A stretch of DNA of 64,000 bases from an uncultured delta proteobacterium (GCA_903901335.1 CAIUQR010000155.1:1-64000); one strand, 5' to 3'; positions 33,849-42,867 are shown, counted from the stretch's first letter. The notes: a model not told the origin generated them from the letters alone. Translations and numbers: made by a program.

Positions 33849-35100
33849 AGTCACTTTAATATACCCGAAATGGCAGAAGATACCGGAACAGACGGAGTTT
33901 CACCTGCCCCCCCATGGTCCGATCTGTGCTGCCGCCTCCATCCCTCTGCACTATGCAGTAGACTTTATAGATGAAAATGTTGACGAACTGGATTTTTCCA
34001 AGGGCTCCGACATCATCCTCCTCTCGATGATGCTGACCTGTCAACTGCCGCGCGGCCGGGAGATAGCTGCACGTTTTCGTGAACTGGGAATTCCGGTCAT
34101 CGCCGGTGGTATCGCCACCATGCTGCATGCCGAAGAAGTCGCTCTCTTTGTGGATACCATATTTCTGGGCGAGACGGAGGATGGCCGGCTGGCCTCGGTC
34201 TTTTCCGATTTCGAAAACGGTTGTCTCCAGAAAAAATACGACTTCTTCCATGACTTCCCCCCGATCGAGACGGTTGGCCCGGCCAGAAGAGAAATCCTGC
34301 ACCATGAACGTTACGTCTATCGCGGGGTCCGGATGGTGGATCTGGTTCATGCCTCCAGGGGCTGCCGGTTTAACTGTTTTCCCTGCGCCACCGCCTACCT
34401 GGGCGGCAGACAGTTCCGTCCGCGACCGATTGACAAGGTCGTCGAGGAGCTGCAGGGTATCGACAACAACCGTCTCTTCCTGGTGGACAACTCGCTCGCC
34501 CAGGATAAAGACTGGCTGATGACCCTGTTTGAAGCCATGATCCCGCTGAAGAAAAAGTGGATATGCCATCCGATCCTCGACGAGGAAGAGGTCGTTGCCA
34601 AAGCGGCCAAGGCCGGATGCTGGTACGTGTACCAGGCCGTCTTCGACACCTCCGACGTGATCAGGAACAGGGTTAAGCGCCTGAAAGACCATGGCATCGG
34701 TGTCGAGGCGGCCGTGCTTCTCGGCACCGATAATCAGGACGCCGATTACATCAAGCGGCTGGTCGATTTCCTGCTGGAGATCGATATCGATATGGCGGAG
34801 TTCTCGATTTTAACCCCCTTCCCTCATACCCCGGTGACCGAACGATACGAGAAGCAGGGCAGGATCCTCCATAAGGACTGGAGCCGCTACACCACGGCCG
34901 AGGTCGTCTATACCCCGGCCCAGATGACTCCCGACATCCTGCAGGAGATGTATCATTATGCCTGGGAAAATTTCTATAAAGACATGGGGCAATCCCTGCG
35001 CATGGCCCGTCTTTTCAGCCAGGTGGTCAAAAAGGAAAGAGATGACGGCTCCTATATGCCGGGCCGCCTGTCCGCCGAGCGGACCTGGCAGCACAGGTAA
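33841..35100 (+). CDS. B12-binding-type radical SAM protein 1
   Basis: The 419-residue protein has an N-terminal Rossmann-like domain (about 1-130; SDIILLSMMLTCQLPRGREI and VIAGGIATMLHAEE) of the cobalamin-binding kind, and a radical SAM domain with the CX3CX2C motif CRFNCFPC (Cys175, 179, 182). The classical DxHxxG cobalamin motif is not seen, so B12 binding would be base-off without the usual His, as in many of these enzymes. Members do methylations, cyclisations and rearrangements on unreactive carbons. In this cluster it is a candidate for a ring methylation or for carbon-carbon bonding along the chain. It is followed 9 nt later by a second radical SAM gene. Confidence 0.83.
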   Translation: MPKVTLIYPKWQKIPEQTEFHLPPHGPICAAASIPLHYAVDFIDENVDELDFSKGSDIILLSMMLTCQLPRGREIAARFRELGIPVIAGGIATMLHAEEVALFVDTIFLGETEDGRLASVFSDFENGCLQKKYDFFHDFPPIETVGPARREILHHERYVYRGVRMVDLVHASRGCRFNCFPCATAYLGGRQFRPRPIDKVVEELQGIDNNRLFLVDNSLAQDKDWLMTLFEAMIPLKKKWICHPILDEEEVVAKAAKAGCWYVYQAVFDTSDVIRNRVKRLKDHGIGVEAAVLLGTDNQDADYIKRLVDFLLEIDIDMAEFSILTPFPHTPVTERYEKQGRILHKDWSRYTTAEVVYTPAQMTPDILQEMYHYAWENFYKDMGQSLRMARLFSQVVKKERDDGSYMPGRLSAERTWQHR

Positions 35101-35109
35101 GGCACATTG

Positions 35110-36453
35110 ATGCCTGCCCATTGCCTCCTCATCTCGGTCAACCGGATGGTTCTGCCCTTTCCTGTCTACCCCATCGGGATAGCCCATCTGACCGGTGCGC
35201 TGATCGCAGGCGGACATACCGTCAGACATGTCGACATCCTCGCTGATGACGGTTTTGAACCCCTGCGGAGGCTTTTTGCCAAGGAGACCTTTGATGTAAT
35301 AGGCATCTCTATCCGCAATATCGATGCGGTGGACAGCTCGGCCCCTGAAAGCCTGCTCACCGATGTGGTGACTGCGATCCGCACTATCCGCGAATTGTCA
35401 AGCGCACCGGTCATACTGGGTGGCCCCGGCTTTTCCATTATGCCGGAGGTCCTACTCGACTTTCTCCAGGCCGATTACGGTATCATCGGAGAAGGTGAAG
35501 TCGCCTTCCCCAGACTGATCGACCGTCTTCTCTCCGGCGAAAAGATTACCGGGAGGCTCTTTTCTGCAAAACTCACCGATTATCCGACCTATCAACCTGT
35601 TTTCACTGAGAATGTAGCCGCCTACTATATTGCCCACGGAGGCATGTTGAACGTCCAGACCAAACGCGGCTGTCTGCATAATTGCGCCTATTGCTCCTAT
35701 CCGGGCATCGAGGGCAACCGCATGCGTTACCGGGATCCGGCAGAGGTTGCTCTCGAGATGGAAAGGCTGGTCAGGCACCATCAGGCGCGTTATATCTTCT
35801 TTACCGACGGGGTCTTCAACGACCGGGAAGGACATTTCCGCGAGGTTGCCGAGGAGTTGATACGCAGAGGCAATACCACCCCCTGGTGTGCCTTTTTCCG
35901 GCCACAGGGACTGAGCCGGGAGGATCTGAGGCTGCTGAAACGAAGTGGACTCAGGGCCATGGAACTGGGCACGGACTGCTCAACGGATACAACGCTTGCC
36001 GGGTTGAATAAAGGCTTTTCCTTCAACGAGGTGCTGCAGCTGAACGACGATGCCCGGACCGAGTCTGTTTCCTGCGCTCATTTTATCATGTTCGGCGGTC
36101 CGGGAGAAACGGAACTGACGGTGCAGGAAGGACTGAAGAATATTGAGCTCCTGGAAGGTTGTGTGGTCTTTGCTTATAACGGTATCCGCATCCTGCCGGG
36201 GACCGGACTGCAATCCCTGGCGGTGAACGCCGGGCTGATCACCGCCGGGCAATCGCTTTTAGATCCCGTCTTTTATTATTCCCCTGCCGTATCCCGGTCC
36301 TTTATTGAAGAGAAGCTGATTGCCTCCTTTGGAAGCAGGATCGACAGGATGTATTCCTGTAAGGATATCGAACGTCGTGTGCAGAGCCTCCATGCCCTCG
36401 GCAACATCGGCCCCCTGTGGGATCTCCTTCTCCCGAGGAAAAACAGGAGATGA
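35110..36453 (+). CDS. B12-binding-type radical SAM protein 2 (lipid-biosynthesis type)
   Basis: The 447-residue protein has an N-terminal B12-binding-like domain (FPVYPIGIAHLTGALIAGG, FDVIGISIRNID, APVILGGPGFSIMPE, YGIIGEGE) and a radical SAM core with CX3CX2C in TKRGCLHNCAYCSYPG (Cys188, 192, 195), followed by MELGTDCSTDTTLAGLNKGF. This pattern resembles the group annotated as lipid-biosynthesis B12-binding/radical SAM proteins, some found near ladderane-type gene sets (from memory). The ATG at 35110 is preferred to the TTG before it. The next gene starts inside its stop codon (ATGA), so translation is coupled. Confidence 0.83.
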   Translation: MPAHCLLISVNRMVLPFPVYPIGIAHLTGALIAGGHTVRHVDILADDGFEPLRRLFAKETFDVIGISIRNIDAVDSSAPESLLTDVVTAIRTIRELSSAPVILGGPGFSIMPEVLLDFLQADYGIIGEGEVAFPRLIDRLLSGEKITGRLFSAKLTDYPTYQPVFTENVAAYYIAHGGMLNVQTKRGCLHNCAYCSYPGIEGNRMRYRDPAEVALEMERLVRHHQARYIFFTDGVFNDREGHFREVAEELIRRGNTTPWCAFFRPQGLSREDLRLLKRSGLRAMELGTDCSTDTTLAGLNKGFSFNEVLQLNDDARTESVSCAHFIMFGGPGETELTVQEGLKNIELLEGCVVFAYNGIRILPGTGLQSLAVNAGLITAGQSLLDPVFYYSPAVSRSFIEEKLIASFGSRIDRMYSCKDIERRVQSLHALGNIGPLWDLLLPRKNRR

Positions 36454-38102
36454 ATGCTGCTGAAAGCCCGAACGTCCTGCTGGTCATCCCGGTCTATAAC
36501 CATGGCCGGACCCTGCCGGCTGTTGTCCGGTCGGCCCTGGCCACGGGTCTGCCGGTTCTGGTCGTCGATGACGGCAGCACCGACGATGGCCCCGCAGCCC
36601 TGGCGGGTATGGACTGCAAAATCATCCATTTTCCTGAAAATAAAGGGAAAGGAGCAGCCATTCTTGCCGGAGCCCGCGAAGCCGGACGGCTTGGCTGCCG
36701 GGCAATAGTTACAGTGGATGCGGATGGCCAACATGCCCCGGAAGATGTCCATCTCCTGCTGCAAAAGGATGCTACCTCATCAGGACCGTCGATCATCATC
36801 GGGGCAAGACGGATGATCCAAGATACCGTTCCGGCTGCGAGCCGCTTCGGCCGGTCGTTTTCAAATTTCTGGGTCCGGCTTGAATGTGGGCTTGACCTTG
36901 CCGACACCCAGAGCGGTCTCCGTCTCTATCCTGTCAAGGAACTCCTGCAACTGAAGCTCTCCCGGACCCGATATGATTTCGAGATCGAGACCCTGGTCAG
37001 GGCCGCCTGGGCCGGTATCCCAATCCAGACGGTTGCGGTATCGGTCCATTATCCACCGGCTGGTGAACGGATCAGCCATTTTCATAAGCTCAAGGACAAT
37101 ATCCGACTGACCATGCTCCATACGGCCCTGGTTGTACGCCGTCTCCTGCCGCTGCCCCATAAACGGATTGTCCGGACAAATCCCTCAGATGCAACTGAAT
37201 CACAGCAGACCGGCAGACCATGGATCCTCAGGAAACGCCTGGAATTCTTGGGTCACTCCATCTTTTATCTGGTCCTGCGCCTTTGCGGACAGACCGGAGC
37301 CTACGGCCTTCTGTTCCCGGTCATCCTCACCTATATCCTGTTCAGCCGAAAAATCCACCGCCTGACCGGACCTTATCTGGAGCGGCGTTTTCCTCTGCAT
37401 TCCCGCGGACAGCGATGGATCGACACCTGCAGAAATGTCCTTTCGTTTGGCCGGATTCTTGTTGATCGGGCCTGGCTGGGTTGTGTCCGCAACGCCTCCC
37501 TTGCAGACGAGGTGATCGGTCGGGAAAAAATTGATGCCATTATTGCCGCCGGCAAAGGTGCGATCCTGCTGACCGCCCATGTCGGCAACTGGCAGACGGC
37601 ACTTGCAAATCTCCATTTTTTGAAGGTTCCGGTCCATGCCCTGATGCAATATGACCAACAGGCGGCCGCGCGACACTACTTCGATCTCGGAGAAAGGCAG
37701 CGGACGTTTTCGATTATTAATGCAGACGGCCCCTTCGGTGGTATGATTGAGGCAACCGCCGCATTGCAACGGGGCGAATTTGTCACAATCATGGGCGACC
37801 GGCTCACCAGAGGACCATCATCGACGGTCGATTTCATCGGCAAGATGGCCCGGTTTCCCAATGCGGCCTACACCATGGCAGCCCATGTGGGCGTCCCGGT
37901 AATCATTTTTCTGGCGGCAAAAACAGGGAGAAAAAGCTTTCAAATGCAAGTCTGGGATATACTCTACCCGCAATTCGAAACCCGGGAGAGCCACCAGAAA
38001 ATACTGGACGGCTGCAGTCAGAAATTTGCAGAAGCATTGGAAAAATATCTCAAAGTTTTTCCATATCAATGGTATAATTTTTTCGATTTCTGGGCCCAGT
38101 GA
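36450..38102 (+). CDS. Glycosyltransferase family 2 - LpxL/LpxM-type acyltransferase fusion
   Basis: This 550-residue protein joins two enzymes. Residues about 10-235 form a GT2 domain: VLLVIPVYNHGRTL, VVDDGSTDDG, DADGQHAPED (DxD-like). Residues about 290-550 form a lipid A biosynthesis (HtrB/LpxL) acyltransferase domain with the catalytic HX4-5 pattern in TAHVGNWQ and GDRLTRGPSS. Such fusions occur in aryl polyene clusters (ApeJ type, as I recall) and are thought to build the lipid anchor. The frame extends 11 codons upstream to a GTG at 36417, but the ATG overlapping the previous stop is the natural start. A hydrophobic stretch near 255-290 separates the domains. Confidence 0.87.
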   Translation: MNAAESPNVLLVIPVYNHGRTLPAVVRSALATGLPVLVVDDGSTDDGPAALAGMDCKIIHFPENKGKGAAILAGAREAGRLGCRAIVTVDADGQHAPEDVHLLLQKDATSSGPSIIIGARRMIQDTVPAASRFGRSFSNFWVRLECGLDLADTQSGLRLYPVKELLQLKLSRTRYDFEIETLVRAAWAGIPIQTVAVSVHYPPAGERISHFHKLKDNIRLTMLHTALVVRRLLPLPHKRIVRTNPSDATESQQTGRPWILRKRLEFLGHSIFYLVLRLCGQTGAYGLLFPVILTYILFSRKIHRLTGPYLERRFPLHSRGQRWIDTCRNVLSFGRILVDRAWLGCVRNASLADEVIGREKIDAIIAAGKGAILLTAHVGNWQTALANLHFLKVPVHALMQYDQQAAARHYFDLGERQRTFSIINADGPFGGMIEATAALQRGEFVTIMGDRLTRGPSSTVDFIGKMARFPNAAYTMAAHVGVPVIIFLAAKTGRKSFQMQVWDILYPQFETRESHQKILDGCSQKFAEALEKYLKVFPYQWYNFFDFWAQ

Positions 38103-38170
38103 CCCCTTTGACTCCATTGCCCCTGCAACGCACAATAACTACAATAATTCCAACAACAACCAAAGCAAAC

Positions 38171-38425
38171 ATGGAAAACTTAAAACAAAAGCTGAAAGAA
38201 ATTCTGATCCAGGATCTGAAGATTCAAGGTGTACGCCTGGAGGATCTGCAGGAGGATACACCTCTTTTCAATGAGGGCCTGGGGCTTGATTCCCTGGATG
38301 CGGTGGAACTGGTTGTCCTTATTCAAAAATATTTTAATGTTCAGATCGTCGATATGGATGAAGGCAGGCAAGCCTTCGCCTCAATCAACAGTCTGGCTGC
38401 GTTCATCAAAGAACGGCAAGGATGA
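38171..38425 (+). CDS. Acyl carrier protein 2 of the cluster
   Basis: The 84-residue carrier protein starts MENLKQKLKEILIQDL and has the phosphopantetheine site EGLGLDSLDAVELVVLI. It resembles ACP 1 at 28149 in the LGLDSLDAV core but is otherwise divergent, so the two are probably specialised, for example one for the starter and one for chain extension. The frame is open upstream to 38099, but the ATG at 38171 gives the usual length. There is little Shine-Dalgarno. Confidence 0.9.
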   Translation: MENLKQKLKEILIQDLKIQGVRLEDLQEDTPLFNEGLGLDSLDAVELVVLIQKYFNVQIVDMDEGRQAFASINSLAAFIKERQG

Positions 38426-38470
38426 GATGCCAGATAACTCTTAACTTCAGCAAGATAAGGAGATGCGAAC

Positions 38471-38920
38471 ATGAAAAAATTGACCCTGCTTCTAATCCCC
38501 GCCGTTTTCTTTACTCTGATCTCAGTCTCAACAGTATCAGCGAGGGATACTCTCGCCCAACTGCCGCTGAAAAATGCGTTGGAAAATGAGAAGGTGAGAA
38601 GTTCAATAAGCAACAGTATCCCTCTCTATTGGGGTGACCAGAGACATCCGGCAGTGGTAAAAGAGTTCGGGAAGTTCCCGACCTCCAAGCGTACTAGTAT
38701 TGGCGGCAAGTCAGATGCAGAGGCCTGCGAATGGGCCCTTGCCTCCGCTATTGTCGCACTGCAGGATAGGGCAAGACGAGAAGGAGGGAATGCAATCATC
38801 AATATCAAATCCAATATCAAAAATCAGCCCCATTCCAGCACCACCACCTTCGACTGCCTGCAGGGCGGAATGATGGTCAATGTCGCATTGGAAGGAACTG
38901 TTGTCACCCTTGGAAAATAA
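38471..38920 (+). CDS. Secreted protein of unknown function (aryl-polyene-cluster type)
   Basis: The 149-residue protein has a clear signal peptide (MKKLTLLLIPAVFF..., cleavage expected after VSA near residue 24), then SKRTSIGGKSDAEACEWALASAIVALQDRARREGGNAI read in parts, and DCLQGGMMVNVALEGTVV. A small protein with an AL-QxRAR-GGNA-I pattern is common in aryl polyene clusters and is often mis-annotated as an excinuclease ATPase subunit, as I recall; nothing in it suggests nucleotide binding. The helix plus GGNAI-x-I-strand layout resembles YbjQ-like folds. A GGAG lies 6 nt before the ATG. Confidence 0.7.
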   Translation: MKKLTLLLIPAVFFTLISVSTVSARDTLAQLPLKNALENEKVRSSISNSIPLYWGDQRHPAVVKEFGKFPTSKRTSIGGKSDAEACEWALASAIVALQDRARREGGNAIINIKSNIKNQPHSSTTTFDCLQGGMMVNVALEGTVVTLGK

Positions 38921-40205
38921 TCACGTCACGTTGCAGGACTCCCCTTCGCGACAGGAAAGAAACAGGGCTGAAGACGCGGTTGCGGTAACAGGTCTCGGTT
39001 GCTGCTCTGCTGCCGGACAGGATGTATTTGCTGTCCGGCAGAGCGTCGACCGGACTATTGCCTGTTGCCTGATGGGCCGGGCTGACCTTTTTTCCCCGTG
39101 TCCGGTGGCGCCTGTCTTCATGATCGAAGGTCAGGATTTTCTGGCTCCGGCCAGGAAATCCCTGGATCGCCTGCCTGTTCATCTGGAGACCTTAAACCGG
39201 ACAGCGGCTCTTGCCATGACCGCCATCGCCGAAGCCCTCCGGCAGGCAGGCCTTGATGATCCGGCAAACCTCAGGGGGAAAAAGGTCGGCATAGCACTGG
39301 GCACAACCGTCGGCTGCACCTTCCTGAACGAAGGCTATTATAAAAACTGGAAAGCAGGCCACCCTCAGGACGATGGCCCGATATTTGATTATCTCTCCTC
39401 CAACCTGGCCGAACTGGTCCAGCATATCCTGCAGGTCGCAGGCCCGCGAATCGTCATCACCAATGCCTGCGCCTCCGGCACCGATGCGATCGGCCTTGCC
39501 CTGGAATGGCTGAGAGGCGGCCTCTGCGATATCGCCCTTGCCGGTGGCGCCGACAGCCTGTCGCGCGTCGCCTGCCACGGGTTCAGCAGCCTGATGCTGG
39601 TCTCGAAAAACCCCTGCAGGCCCTTTGATGCCGCCCGTGATGGCCTGAACCTCGGGGAAGGCGCCGGTTTTCTGGTCATGGAACGGGATGCATCCGCCCG
39701 CGCCCGGCAGGCCGCCATCTCAGGATGGGTACGAGGCTATGGGTCGGCCGGTGACGCCTATCATCCTACCGCACCTCATCCGGAAGGACGGGGTCTGCAG
39801 GAGGCTATCAATCGGGCCGCCATTGATGCCGGAATCACTCTTGCGGATATCCGTTTCATCAACGCCCACGGAACCGGTACCCAGGCCAATGACGCGGCAG
39901 AACTGACCGCGCTTGCCTGCCTCGGCTTTGCAGACCGTTTGGATTGTCCCGTTGTCTCCACCAAAGGGGCAACCGGCCACACCCTGGGTGCCGCCGGCGG
40001 CATTGAGGCCGTCCTCACCCTCTGTGCCCTGAACGCGGGAACAACCTCCGGCACCACCGGCTGCATGAACCAGGATCCCAAACTGCCGCTCAATGTCCTC
40101 ACAGCTGATGAGAAGATAAGGCTCACGGGCCGGATCGGGATGAGTGAATCCCTGGCCTTCGGTGGCGGAAACTCGGCGCTGATCCTGGAAGGGAGCCCGT
40201 CATGA
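38880..40205 (+). CDS. Beta-ketoacyl synthase C of the aryl-polyene-like cluster
   Basis: This ketosynthase (441 residues if started at 38880) has Cys near 197 in ITNACASGTDAIGLALE, His in NAHGTGTQANDAAE, and Lys/His in STKGATGHTLGAAGGIE, ending ESLAFGGGNSALIL. The core starts only at about residue 33 (AVAVTGLGCCSAAG), so the true start may lie further in; the upstream 40 nt overlap the secreted-protein gene. It is fully catalytic by motif and overlaps the Cys-less ketosynthase-like gene that follows by 4 nt, which suggests that the two form a KS/chain-length-factor pair. Confidence 0.88.
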   Translation: MSHWKELLSPLENNHVTLQDSPSRQERNRAEDAVAVTGLGCCSAAGQDVFAVRQSVDRTIACCLMGRADLFSPCPVAPVFMIEGQDFLAPARKSLDRLPVHLETLNRTAALAMTAIAEALRQAGLDDPANLRGKKVGIALGTTVGCTFLNEGYYKNWKAGHPQDDGPIFDYLSSNLAELVQHILQVAGPRIVITNACASGTDAIGLALEWLRGGLCDIALAGGADSLSRVACHGFSSLMLVSKNPCRPFDAARDGLNLGEGAGFLVMERDASARARQAAISGWVRGYGSAGDAYHPTAPHPEGRGLQEAINRAAIDAGITLADIRFINAHGTGTQANDAAELTALACLGFADRLDCPVVSTKGATGHTLGAAGGIEAVLTLCALNAGTTSGTTGCMNQDPKLPLNVLTADEKIRLTGRIGMSESLAFGGGNSALILEGSPS

Positions 40206-40999
40206 GTGTTTTCATTGCCGGAACAGGATATATACCGGCCGGAACCGACCCGCCCTCATCGCTTGCCCGCGACTTACGCAGGGCTGACAGCTTCATTTCC
40301 CTGGCCGTCCAGGCGGGTTCTGCCGCCCTCGGCAAGATATCCTCAACCCTGCCCGGGCCCGGTCCGCATGGTCTGGTGTTAGGCACAGCCTTCGGACCGA
40401 TGCAGACCAATTTCGATGTTCTTGACCAGGTGGTGCGTCAGGAACAGACCTCGCCGACACTCTTTTCTCATTCGGTCTTCAATGCTGCGGCCGGCTATCT
40501 TGCCCGGATCTTCAAGCTTCAAGGCAGTGGGCTTACCCTAACCGATTTTGCCTTCCCGTTTTTCCAGGCCCTGCAGCAAGGCAGCATTGCCATTACCTCC
40601 GGTCAGCTTGAATCCTGTCTGGTCCTCCAGGTAGAAACCTACAGCGACCTGCTGACCGATGCCCGTACCCGGATTATCGGCAAAGATATGGACCATTGGC
40701 CTGCCGGGGCAGTGGCCTGGCTCCTTACCGGAAATAATGGAAAACACGATAAAGAGATGACCTCAATCGATGTGCAATTCCAGCCCTCACCTGGGTCAGG
40801 CTATTTCAGGGTCGATGAAAGGTTGACCGACACCTCCCATGCCGAGACCATCAACTCCCCGCTGGGAGCCGCTGTGGCAGTCACCCGGATCATTGCCGAT
40901 GCACCTCGCAAAGAACAGACTATCTGCATAACCGCACCCTATGGCAGTATTGAGCTGCGGTACCGGTGTCATTATCCTATTTCAGAAAAAGAGGCATAG
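40202..40999 (+). CDS. Short ketosynthase-like protein without active Cys (second copy, chain-length-factor-like)
   Basis: The 265-residue protein has ketosynthase-like blocks HGLVLGTAFGPMQTNFDVL and FSHSVFNAAAGYLARIFKLQGSG, but at the active-site position it reads LTLTDFAFPFFQALQQG, with no Cys, and it lacks the catalytic His blocks. It is one third shorter than a full ketosynthase. Placed directly behind ketosynthase C with a 4-nt overlap, it is a good candidate for the chain-length-factor partner, as described for aryl polyene systems. Longer than the related protein at 33285. Confidence 0.78.
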   Translation: MSVFIAGTGYIPAGTDPPSSLARDLRRADSFISLAVQAGSAALGKISSTLPGPGPHGLVLGTAFGPMQTNFDVLDQVVRQEQTSPTLFSHSVFNAAAGYLARIFKLQGSGLTLTDFAFPFFQALQQGSIAITSGQLESCLVLQVETYSDLLTDARTRIIGKDMDHWPAGAVAWLLTGNNGKHDKEMTSIDVQFQPSPGSGYFRVDERLTDTSHAETINSPLGAAVAVTRIIADAPRKEQTICITAPYGSIELRYRCHYPISEKEA

Positions 41000-41004
41000 A
41001 GAAC

Positions 41005-41736
41005 ATGGAATCCGGGAAGAACACAGTCTTCATCAGTGGAGCCAGCCGCGGTATCGGTGCGGCAATCGCCAGATATCTGGCAGCCGCAGGATATGACATC
41101 TGGCTGAATTACCGCAGTTCCGAGGATGCCGCACGGGCCGTGCAGAAAGATATCGAACACCTTGGCAGGCGCTGTCTTCTGCTCCCCTTTGACGTTGCCG
41201 ACGAGGCCCGGGCCAAGGCCGTGCTGGAGCCCTTGCTCGACAGCGAAGTGCCCCTCGGTTTTGTCCATAATGCAGGTATTACGAGGGATACCATTCTGGC
41301 GTTGATGAAACGGGAGGAATGGGATCAGGTCATGAACGTCCATCTGACCAGTTTCTTCATCCTGGCCCGTCTCTTTTCCAAGGCAATGCTCTCCGAGCGG
41401 CGCGGCCGGATCATTGCCATCGCCTCGGTTTCCGGGGAGACAGGCCAGGCTGGACAGGTCAACTATTGCGCCGCAAAAGCTGGACTGATCGGTGCCGCCA
41501 AGGCCCTTGCCCGCGAACTGGCGCGGCGGAATATCCTCGTGAATGTCGTCTCCCCGGGACTCATCGAAACCGAGATGATCAAGAACCTGCCTTTGGAAAA
41601 GATGATGGATATGATCCCGCTGAAACGGGTCGGCCTCCCTGATGAGGTTGCCGGTGCCGTTCGCTTTCTGCTCAGCCCGGAGTCATCGTATATCACCGGC
41701 CAGGTCATCGGAGTCAATGGCGGGCTCTACATGTGA
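41005..41736 (+). CDS. 3-oxoacyl-ACP reductase (FabG-like) of the cluster
   Basis: The 243-residue short-chain dehydrogenase has ISGASRGIGAAIARYL, HNAGITRDTIL, the Ser in IASVSGETGQAGQ, YCAAKAG with Tyr and Lys, and the FabG-type ending GQVIGVNGGLYM. It would reduce the 3-keto group after each extension. It is distinct from the housekeeping FabG at 9303 and matches ApeQ-type reductases in role. The ATG at 41005 lies 5 nt past the previous stop; the longer open frame from 40966 would overlap that gene. Confidence 0.92.
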   Translation: MESGKNTVFISGASRGIGAAIARYLAAAGYDIWLNYRSSEDAARAVQKDIEHLGRRCLLLPFDVADEARAKAVLEPLLDSEVPLGFVHNAGITRDTILALMKREEWDQVMNVHLTSFFILARLFSKAMLSERRGRIIAIASVSGETGQAGQVNYCAAKAGLIGAAKALARELARRNILVNVVSPGLIETEMIKNLPLEKMMDMIPLKRVGLPDEVAGAVRFLLSPESSYITGQVIGVNGGLYM

Positions 41737-41755
41737 ACCAGAGGACAGAAGACAG

Positions 41756-42220
41756 ATGACAGATGACAGAGAACACAAGCACCCGATATCACTCCCCTGC
41801 CCGGCGAAGAGGCTGCTTCCTCACCGGCCGCCGATGCTCTTCATCGACAGTCTGATCATGCGGGTCGGCGACAAGGCAACGGCACGGGTAAAGGTTCCGG
41901 CAAATTCCATCTGTATCGACCCCGACAGGGGGATCCTCCCCGAATTCTTCGTCGAGATCATGGCCCAGACCATGGCTGCAGCCAACGGCTATGATGCCCT
42001 GAGCGAAAAGAGAGAACCACGAAATGGTTTCCTGGTCGGTCTCGATAAATTCCAACTGCTGGAAAAGACAGCCAGGGAAACAATGCGGATAGAAATTACA
42101 AAAACCTTTGAATTCGGTCCGGTAAAAATAATCGAAGGCCAGGTCTTCTGCAATGACAAGGTGCTTGCCGTTGGAGAAGTTAAGGTCTGGGAAGATCTGG
42201 AAAATAAGGAACATCGATGA
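41756..42220 (+). CDS. Hot-dog dehydratase, FabZ/ApeP-like
   Basis: The 154-residue protein has the hot-dog motif LLPHRPPMLFIDSLI with the catalytic His and EFFVEIMAQTMAAANGY with the acidic partner, as in 3-hydroxyacyl-ACP dehydratases of the ApeP kind. It would remove water to give the trans double bonds of the polyene. The frame is open further upstream, but the ATG at 41756 gives a sensible length and avoids overlap with the reductase. Its stop overlaps the LolA-like gene by 4 nt. Confidence 0.85.
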   Translation: MTDDREHKHPISLPCPAKRLLPHRPPMLFIDSLIMRVGDKATARVKVPANSICIDPDRGILPEFFVEIMAQTMAAANGYDALSEKREPRNGFLVGLDKFQLLEKTARETMRIEITKTFEFGPVKIIEGQVFCNDKVLAVGEVKVWEDLENKEHR

Positions 42221-42867
42221 TTGATCGACTCTTTGGTTATATCCTGATGATCCTCTTCTGTATTGTGGTCCCCATCAGTGCAGGTGCTGATTCCGGCCGT
42301 GAGGAGGGATTAGACGCCCTCCTCTCCGACATTCAGAATAAATCAAATCAATTTCAATCACTTACATGTCAATTTTCCCAGGAACGTCACCTTTCTCTTT
42401 TCAGCCGGCCCGTACTCTTTAAAGGGACACTGGCCATCATCCGCCCGGATCACCTCCGCTGGGAGTTCAGAGATCCGGTACCATCCGTGCTTATCTTCAG
42501 CGGCAATATGGGCCTGCGCTGTACCGACAATACCCCGCCCGTCCACTTTGACCTGGCCTCCGATCCGATCATGCGGATGGTGGCCGAACAACTCTGGACC
42601 TGGCTGAACGGCAATTACAAAAAACTCGAGGATACCTATGCCGTCTCCCTGCGTGCCCCTTCGTCTCTGCTGATCACTCCGAAGGATCAAGGCGTTGCCG
42701 GCTTTATCCAAAGTATCGCCATTACCTTCAGCACCGAGAGCAGGCAACCTGAACTTGTTGAAATTACTGAGCCGGGTGGCGATAAGACCATCATTCGTTT
42801 CCATGATTTCATCTTCAACGTCCAGCTTCCCGCCGCAACCTTCACGCAATGCAGTTCCCATGAGTAG
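42217..42867 (+). CDS. LolA-like outer-membrane lipoprotein carrier protein
   Basis: The 216-residue protein has a signal peptide (about residues 1-24) and LolA features: SLTCQFSQERHLSLFSRPV, FKGTLAIIRPDHLRWEF, and TKKVLEDTYAV-type middle strands. LolA proteins ferry lipoproteins across the periplasm; the copies in aryl polyene clusters are thought to carry the lipid-linked polyene instead. It overlaps the dehydratase gene (4 nt) and the exporter gene (8 nt), which fits a shared export step. Confidence 0.88.
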   Translation: MIDRLFGYILMILFCIVVPISAGADSGREEGLDALLSDIQNKSNQFQSLTCQFSQERHLSLFSRPVLFKGTLAIIRPDHLRWEFRDPVPSVLIFSGNMGLRCTDNTPPVHFDLASDPIMRMVAEQLWTWLNGNYKKLEDTYAVSLRAPSSLLITPKDQGVAGFIQSIAITFSTESRQPELVEITEPGGDKTIIRFHDFIFNVQLPAATFTQCSSHE

